Part shown: positions 60,039 through 64,000 of the stretch, one piece after another
Position numbering within the stretch: the first letter of the stretch is position 1
Layout: each line of letters starts with the position of its first letter
Assembly: GCF_900625025.1 (NCBI RefSeq)
Contig: NZ_LR130578.1
Location: 124,001-188,000 of the forward strand
Source: Lachnoclostridium sp. Marseille-P6806
Lineage (GTDB): Bacteria; Bacillota; Clostridia; Lachnospirales; Lachnospiraceae
Reading direction: 5' to 3'
DNA length: 64,000 nucleotides
Position numbers and translations under genes: made by a program
Notes under the pieces: model-generated
Database searches by the model: none
The model's input: only the letters and a program-made list of their open reading frames with translations
Told to the model about the DNA's origin: nothing

Positions 60039-61791
60039 AGCTTCCCCCGTAATCCGCGTACTGATGCTCAAACACCCGACGGTAATAGCCGTTCTTCCCC
60101 AGCAGCTCCTCGTGGGTGCCCCGCTCGGTAATCTCCCCGTTTTCCACGACAAGAATCTGATCGCAGTCCTTCAGCGAGGAGATCCTCTGCGCGATGATAA
60201 AGACCGTCTCGCCGCGGATCCCGCGCAGAGAGTTCTGAATCTGCGTCTCGGTCTCCATATCGACCGCGGATGTCGTATCGTCCAGCACAAGGATCACCGG
60301 CTTTTTCAGCAGCGCCCGGGCAAGGGCGATCCTCTGTCTCTGCCCGCCGGACAGACCCACGCCGCGCTCTCCGATCACGGTATCGTAGCCCTGCGGCATG
60401 TTCTGAATGAAGCCGTCGGCATCCGCCGTCCGAGCCGCCCACTGCACCGCCTCAAAGGAGCAGTCCGACCTCCCGTAGGCGATGTTTCCCTCCACGGTGT
60501 CCGAGAACAGGAACACATCCTGCATGGAGAGGCCTATGCCGTCGCGCAGCGTTCCGAGATCCATATCCCGCACATCGACGCCGTCCACAAGCACCGCGCC
60601 GTCCGTGACGTCATAAAAGCGGCAGAGCAGGTTCACGATCGTCGATTTCCCGGAGCCCGTGCTGCCGATGATCCCGATTTTTTCTCCCCGCTCCGCGCGG
60701 AAGCTCACATGCCGCAGGATCGTCTCGCCCTCCGCGCAGTAGCTCACATCGCGGAACTCGACCTCTCCGCGCAGCTTTTTCCCGCTCCTTGGCGAAACCG
60801 GCGTCACGATGTCCGGCTCCGCCTCGATGGTCTGATAAATCTTCTCCACTGAGGAAGCAAAATTCTGGCAGTCGTTGATGAGCCAGCCGAACATGCGCAG
60901 AGGAATATTGAGCATCCACAGAAAGCCGTTGATCATAACCATGCTGCCGAGGGACATGATCCCCGCGATGCACATGAATCCGCCCGCCAGCATGAGCACT
61001 ACCGTGAGCGCCGCCGCCATAAATTCAAAGAGCGGAACATATTTCGTCCACACCCCTGCCGCATCAAGCTGCGCCTCACGGTATGCTTCGTTTTCGCGGT
61101 CAAAGCGGCCGATCTCGTACTCTTCCTTTGCAAACGCGCGCACCACGCGGTTTCCGCTGATGTTCTCCTGCACAAAGGCGTTAAGCGAGGAGAAGCGATC
61201 CCGGATCGCGCGGAACTTCGGCCTCACCTCCTGTCTCTGCTTCTTTACGAGAACCGCCGTCAGCGGCAGCGTGCAGAGCATGGCAAGCCCGATCCGCCAG
61301 TCCACAGAAAAAATCATGACCAGCGCCGCGACGAGCAGCAGCGTATTTTCATAGAGACTGTAAATCACGTAGGCGATAAAATGACGGATCGCCATCATGT
61401 CGCCGGTCTGCCGGCTCATCAGATCGCCCGTGCGGGCCCGGTTGTAGAACGCAAAATCCTTGAGCAGCAGATTCCGGTACACGCCGTCCCGCAGATCATA
61501 GAGGAGTCCCTGTGAGGACGTCTCGAAAAGATACAGAAACAGCAGGCGCAGAACGCTCCGGAGCGCCGTGACGAGAATCATCGCAAGCAGGCACCGGGGC
61601 AGGAGATCCATCCGCATATGCGTCCCGTCCCCGATGACCTCATCGACGATATAGCCCGTGATTTCGGGATTGACCACCGCCAGAAACGAGGTCGCCGTCA
61701 CCAGCGCAAGCCCCGCCGCCATTCTGATCCGGTATGGGCGCATATACGACCAGAACCAGCGCTGCGCGCTGTGATTATGTTTTTTCAGCAT
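60025..61791 (-). CDS. ABC exporter subunit with degenerate ATPase site (heterodimer partner 1)
   Basis: A 588-residue half transporter. Walker A is GSTGSGKST and the signature LSGGQRQRIALARAL is normal, but Walker B reads LVLDDTTSAVD (catalytic Glu replaced by Asp) and the switch His is Gln in IIAQRISS. These changes mark the degenerate subunit of a heterodimeric exporter. Membrane domain starts near MRPYRIRMAAGLALVTATSFLAV. It is translated first and overlaps its partner gene by 14 bases. Confidence 0.93.
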   Translation of the reverse strand: MLKKHNHSAQRWFWSYMRPYRIRMAAGLALVTATSFLAVVNPEITGYIVDEVIGDGTHMRMDLLPRCLLAMILVTALRSVLRLLFLYLFETSSQGLLYDLRDGVYRNLLLKDFAFYNRARTGDLMSRQTGDMMAIRHFIAYVIYSLYENTLLLVAALVMIFSVDWRIGLAMLCTLPLTAVLVKKQRQEVRPKFRAIRDRFSSLNAFVQENISGNRVVRAFAKEEYEIGRFDRENEAYREAQLDAAGVWTKYVPLFEFMAAALTVVLMLAGGFMCIAGIMSLGSMVMINGFLWMLNIPLRMFGWLINDCQNFASSVEKIYQTIEAEPDIVTPVSPRSGKKLRGEVEFRDVSYCAEGETILRHVSFRAERGEKIGIIGSTGSGKSTIVNLLCRFYDVTDGAVLVDGVDVRDMDLGTLRDGIGLSMQDVFLFSDTVEGNIAYGRSDCSFEAVQWAARTADADGFIQNMPQGYDTVIGERGVGLSGGQRQRIALARALLKKPVILVLDDTTSAVDMETETQIQNSLRGIRGETVFIIAQRISSLKDCDQILVVENGEITERGTHEELLGKNGYYRRVFEHQYADYGGSYGKK

Positions 61792-61843
61792 ATTCCGCCC
61801 CCATCCGCCGTGTGAAGCCGCTGCCTCACAGGCGTGTAAATGA

Positions 61844-61872
61844 CCCGGACTCCGCCTGTGCCGGAGTCCGGG
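61844..61872. other. Perfect 11-bp hairpin in the exporter leader
   Basis: CCCGGACTCCG and its complement around a 7-base loop, without a T-run; a second, weaker TGTGA/TCACA hairpin follows at 61811-61830. Located between the LacI-type gene and the exporter start; may be leader structure or a LacI-operon terminator. Confidence 0.5.
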
Positions 61873-61986
61873 CCGAAACGACTTACATATGGGTACATAT
61901 TAGCAGGTCATGGTATTTATTCTATAACAGAAACAGTCAGAAATTGTCGGTTTCTGTACTCGGATATTGCTGCCGGAAGCACACGT

Positions 61987-63069
61987 TCACCCCGCAGGTT
62001 TCACGACCGACTTCCTCTCGATCAGGCGGCAGCGGAGGCGGATACCGAGGCCGTCCCCGATCTCCGTATCGCCGAGCGCGCGCTGCTCCTCTCCGAGCGC
62101 AAAGGGTTTGTCCGGCTCCATGAGGGAAATGAGCTGGCGGACCGCTGTCGTGCCAAAGCGGAACAGCGGAATTTCCATCGTCGTAAGCTCCGGATACTGA
62201 TACTCCGAGATCAGCTCATTGTCAAAGCCGGCGACGGAAATATCCCGTCCGACCATAATGCCGTGCTCATGGCAATACTGATAGACGCCGCCCGCCATAC
62301 GGTCATTCATGCAGAAAATTGCGGTTACGCCCCGAGAAAGGAGGGCTGCGCACTCCGCATAGCCTCCGGTTTTCTCCCAGTCCGAGCACACGATCAGCGT
62401 CGGATCGTACAGGGCTCCAGCCTCAAAGAGAGCCTCCTGATGCCCCTGCAGACGGAGCTGCGTGTGAAGGTTATCCATGGCCCCCGCAATGACGCCGATC
62501 CTGCGGTGCCCCCGTTCGATGAGATAGCGCGTGATATCAAAGGCCCCCTGCCGGTCGTCGATGACCGTATACGGCGTCTCCCCGCCGTCCGGGTACGCGT
62601 AGGTCAGAACAATGGGCATCCCCTCGACCTGCGGAACCTCGAAGCGGCGGCCGTGGCCCGCGATATAGATGATGCCGTCTACCATGATGGTCTCAAGCTC
62701 CCGGATCGCCGGGCCCAGAACCGAGCTCACCATCCGCGCGTTGTAGAACCATGAGCCTTTCCATCGGGAATACAGGCGCAGATTCTGCACCGTCGTCCGG
62801 TAGCCGAAATGCTCGCACTCCGCCATCGCCCCGTCGATGATCGCCGGGACGCTGAACTGGGTGAAGTCCTCGGCGATGATGCCGATCGTCCGCGTCTTCT
62901 GGTTCCGCAGGCCCTGCGCAATGATATTCGGCCGATAGCCCCGGGCTTTGACGACCTCCATGACCCGTCTACGCGTCTCCTCCCCCACATTCTTTTTCCC
63001 GTTCAGAATATTGGAGACGGTCGCCGGGGAAACGCCGCATTCACGCGCTATCTCCTTGATCGTAACCAT
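61987..63069 (-). CDS. LacI family transcriptional regulator
   Basis: A 360-residue regulator with N-terminal helix-turn-helix VTIKEIARECGVSPATVSNILNG, hinge ARGYRPNIIAQGLRNQKTRTIG and a sugar-binding-like domain ending at VISVAGFDNELI and TTMEIPLFRFG. It starts 14 bases after the Lon-like ATPase gene, so the two are co-transcribed. Targets unknown; the ABC exporter downstream is a possible one. Confidence 0.92.
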   Translation of the reverse strand: MVTIKEIARECGVSPATVSNILNGKKNVGEETRRRVMEVVKARGYRPNIIAQGLRNQKTRTIGIIAEDFTQFSVPAIIDGAMAECEHFGYRTTVQNLRLYSRWKGSWFYNARMVSSVLGPAIRELETIMVDGIIYIAGHGRRFEVPQVEGMPIVLTYAYPDGGETPYTVIDDRQGAFDITRYLIERGHRRIGVIAGAMDNLHTQLRLQGHQEALFEAGALYDPTLIVCSDWEKTGGYAECAALLSRGVTAIFCMNDRMAGGVYQYCHEHGIMVGRDISVAGFDNELISEYQYPELTTMEIPLFRFGTTAVRQLISLMEPDKPFALGEEQRALGDTEIGDGLGIRLRCRLIERKSVVKPAG

Positions 63070-63083
63070 AATACCCCTCCGCC

Positions 63084-64000
63084 TTACCGCATCAGCTTCT
63101 CCGTCGTTTCCGCATCAAATACCACGCGCTCCACATGCTCATACTCTATACGGAACAGCGCGTTCGCTGCCATATGCTCCGCCGCCTGCTCGAGATCACG
63201 CACACCGGGCTGCGAGGCAAAGCGCTTTATCACGATCTCCGCCGCTTCATCCGTCACCGCGATCTCCTCCTCGCCGAGTCCGATGCGCCGCAGCACTTTC
63301 GGAAGAGCGTAGCGCAGAAAGATCGTCTTTTTCTCCTCCGGCGTATAGTCCGGAATGTCAATCACGGCAAAGCGCGTCATCAGCGGCTCGCTGATCCGGC
63401 TCTTGTCATTGGCCGTCGCGATCGGATAGACCCCTGCCGTCGGAATCGTACATTCCATATAGTTGTCCGTAAAGCCGAGATTGTCGAGGAGCGTAAGCAG
63501 AGCGTCCGCAGGGCTCCCCTGCGCGGTTCCCGAATCCGCCTTATCCAGCTCGTTGATAATGAATACCAGATTGGATTCCCCGGCGAGAGAAAAAGCTTCC
63601 ATGATGCTTCCGGGCCTCGCGTTCGCATACACGCGGGAGCTCCCGGTGAGCTGTGCGGAATCATGGATCGAGCTCATGTCCAGCGAGGTCCACGGGAGCT
63701 GCAGAATACGGGCCACCGCATAGGCGATCTGCGACTTTCCCGTCCCGGCCGGGCCCGCCAGCAGCAGCCCGTAGGCCGGGAGCTTGTGCGTCCGGTTGAT
63801 CTGAATGATCGTCTCGATGATGCGCTGCTTGACGTTCTCCATGCCGTAGAGCGCCTCGTCAAGTATCGCCCGCGCGCGGACCGGGTCGATTGCCGCGAAA
63901 TAGGAATCTTTCCACCGCACATTCAGCATGACCGACAGCGCGTGCTGCGCATGGCGCTTCTCCTCGGGGCTGGCCTCCGCCGAGCGGGCCACCGCAAGAT
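63084..64000 (-). CDS. Lon-like AAA ATPase without protease domain, N-terminus beyond the window
   Basis: The C-terminal 305 codons of a AAA+ protein most like the ATPase module of Lon: ALYGMENVKQRIIETI, Walker A GPAGTGKSQ, ARPGSIMEAFSLAGESNLVF, the DNLGFTDNYMECTI and SQPGVRDLEQAAEHMA (sensor 2) segments all match Lon order. Walker B reads FIINELDKAD, with Asn where Lon has Asp. The protein stops after the lid; no serine-lysine protease domain follows. The frame stays open to the right edge, so the start lies outside. Co-transcribed with the LacI gene. It may be an unfoldase or a remodeller; not a complete protease. Confidence 0.8.
   Translation of the reverse strand, partial: LAVARSAEASPEEKRHAQHALSVMLNVRWKDSYFAAIDPVRARAILDEALYGMENVKQRIIETIIQINRTHKLPAYGLLLAGPAGTGKSQIAYAVARILQLPWTSLDMSSIHDSAQLTGSSRVYANARPGSIMEAFSLAGESNLVFIINELDKADSGTAQGSPADALLTLLDNLGFTDNYMECTIPTAGVYPIATANDKSRISEPLMTRFAVIDIPDYTPEEKKTIFLRYALPKVLRRIGLGEEEIAVTDEAAEIVIKRFASQPGVRDLEQAAEHMAANALFRIEYEHVERVVFDAETTEKLMR

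Overview
The window looks like a chromosome segment from a GC-rich member of the Clostridia, most likely Lachnospiraceae. This is inferred from gene content, not from a search: a YitT-type membrane protein, DUF4364, a TPM-domain/zinc-ribbon pair, PPi-type phosphofructokinase, DUF438 next to hybrid cluster protein, CUT1 sugar transporters without their own ATPase, and a very large wall-anchored protein with Cna-B-like modules. Almost every gene is on the minus strand; only three (a Crp/Fnr regulator, a ThrE-type exporter and a lone substrate-binding lipoprotein) are on the plus strand. I see no rRNA, tRNA, CRISPR array, prophage or insertion sequence.

Layout. 0-6 kb: the start of an oligopeptide-type binding protein, a C39-like cysteine peptidase coupled to an M20 peptidase, YitT, and an AraC regulator overlapping a Nudix hydrolase. 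6-9.3 kb: DUF4364, malic enzyme, RarA. 9.4-18.2 kb: a carbohydrate block (CUT1 permeases and binding protein, glycogen phosphorylase co-transcribed with a LacI regulator, PPi-phosphofructokinase) with well-formed promoters and LacI-type operators; alpha-glucan use is a reasonable guess. 18.3-24.9 kb: TPM protein, zinc-ribbon protein, cysteine desulfurase, RsmF-type methyltransferase, BioY and BioB, the last behind a BirA-type operator. 25-30.4 kb: GlmM, ferritin, and a glcT-EIIA-EIICB PTS operon led by an antiterminator target and terminator. 30.6-33.2 kb: a pilin/LRR fusion, an internally deleted CobW protein and a patatin. 33.3-37.7 kb: a likely nitrosative-stress set, DUF438-hcp-DUF488 divergent from a Crp/Fnr regulator. 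37.8-39.1 kb: an AT-rich AAA/DUF4143 ATPase that looks acquired. 39.2-42 kb: RNA methyltransferase, an unknown protein and a YgjP-like metalloprotein. 42-52.2 kb: a single gene of about 3,400 codons for a modular surface protein. 52.6-64 kb: DUF3048 lipoprotein, solitary HicB, ThrE exporter, SDR oxidoreductase, orphan NMT1-like lipoprotein, an asymmetric heterodimeric ABC exporter, a LacI regulator and a Lon-like AAA ATPase that ends without a protease domain.

The most interesting unexplained material is non-coding. The glmM leader holds an intrinsic terminator followed by a hairpin whose whole nine-base loop is complementary to the nine bases beside the Shine-Dalgarno, which looks like a pseudoknot or switch. 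Part of that leader recurs in diverged form, also ending at the ribosome binding site, in front of the RNA methyltransferase at 40.5 kb. A 25-bp element recurs upstream of araC and in the glmM leader. The DUF438 leader carries four consecutive hairpins. Two neighbouring genes (pilin fusion and mini-CobW) have strong Shine-Dalgarno sequences placed before ATC and ATA rather than ATG.
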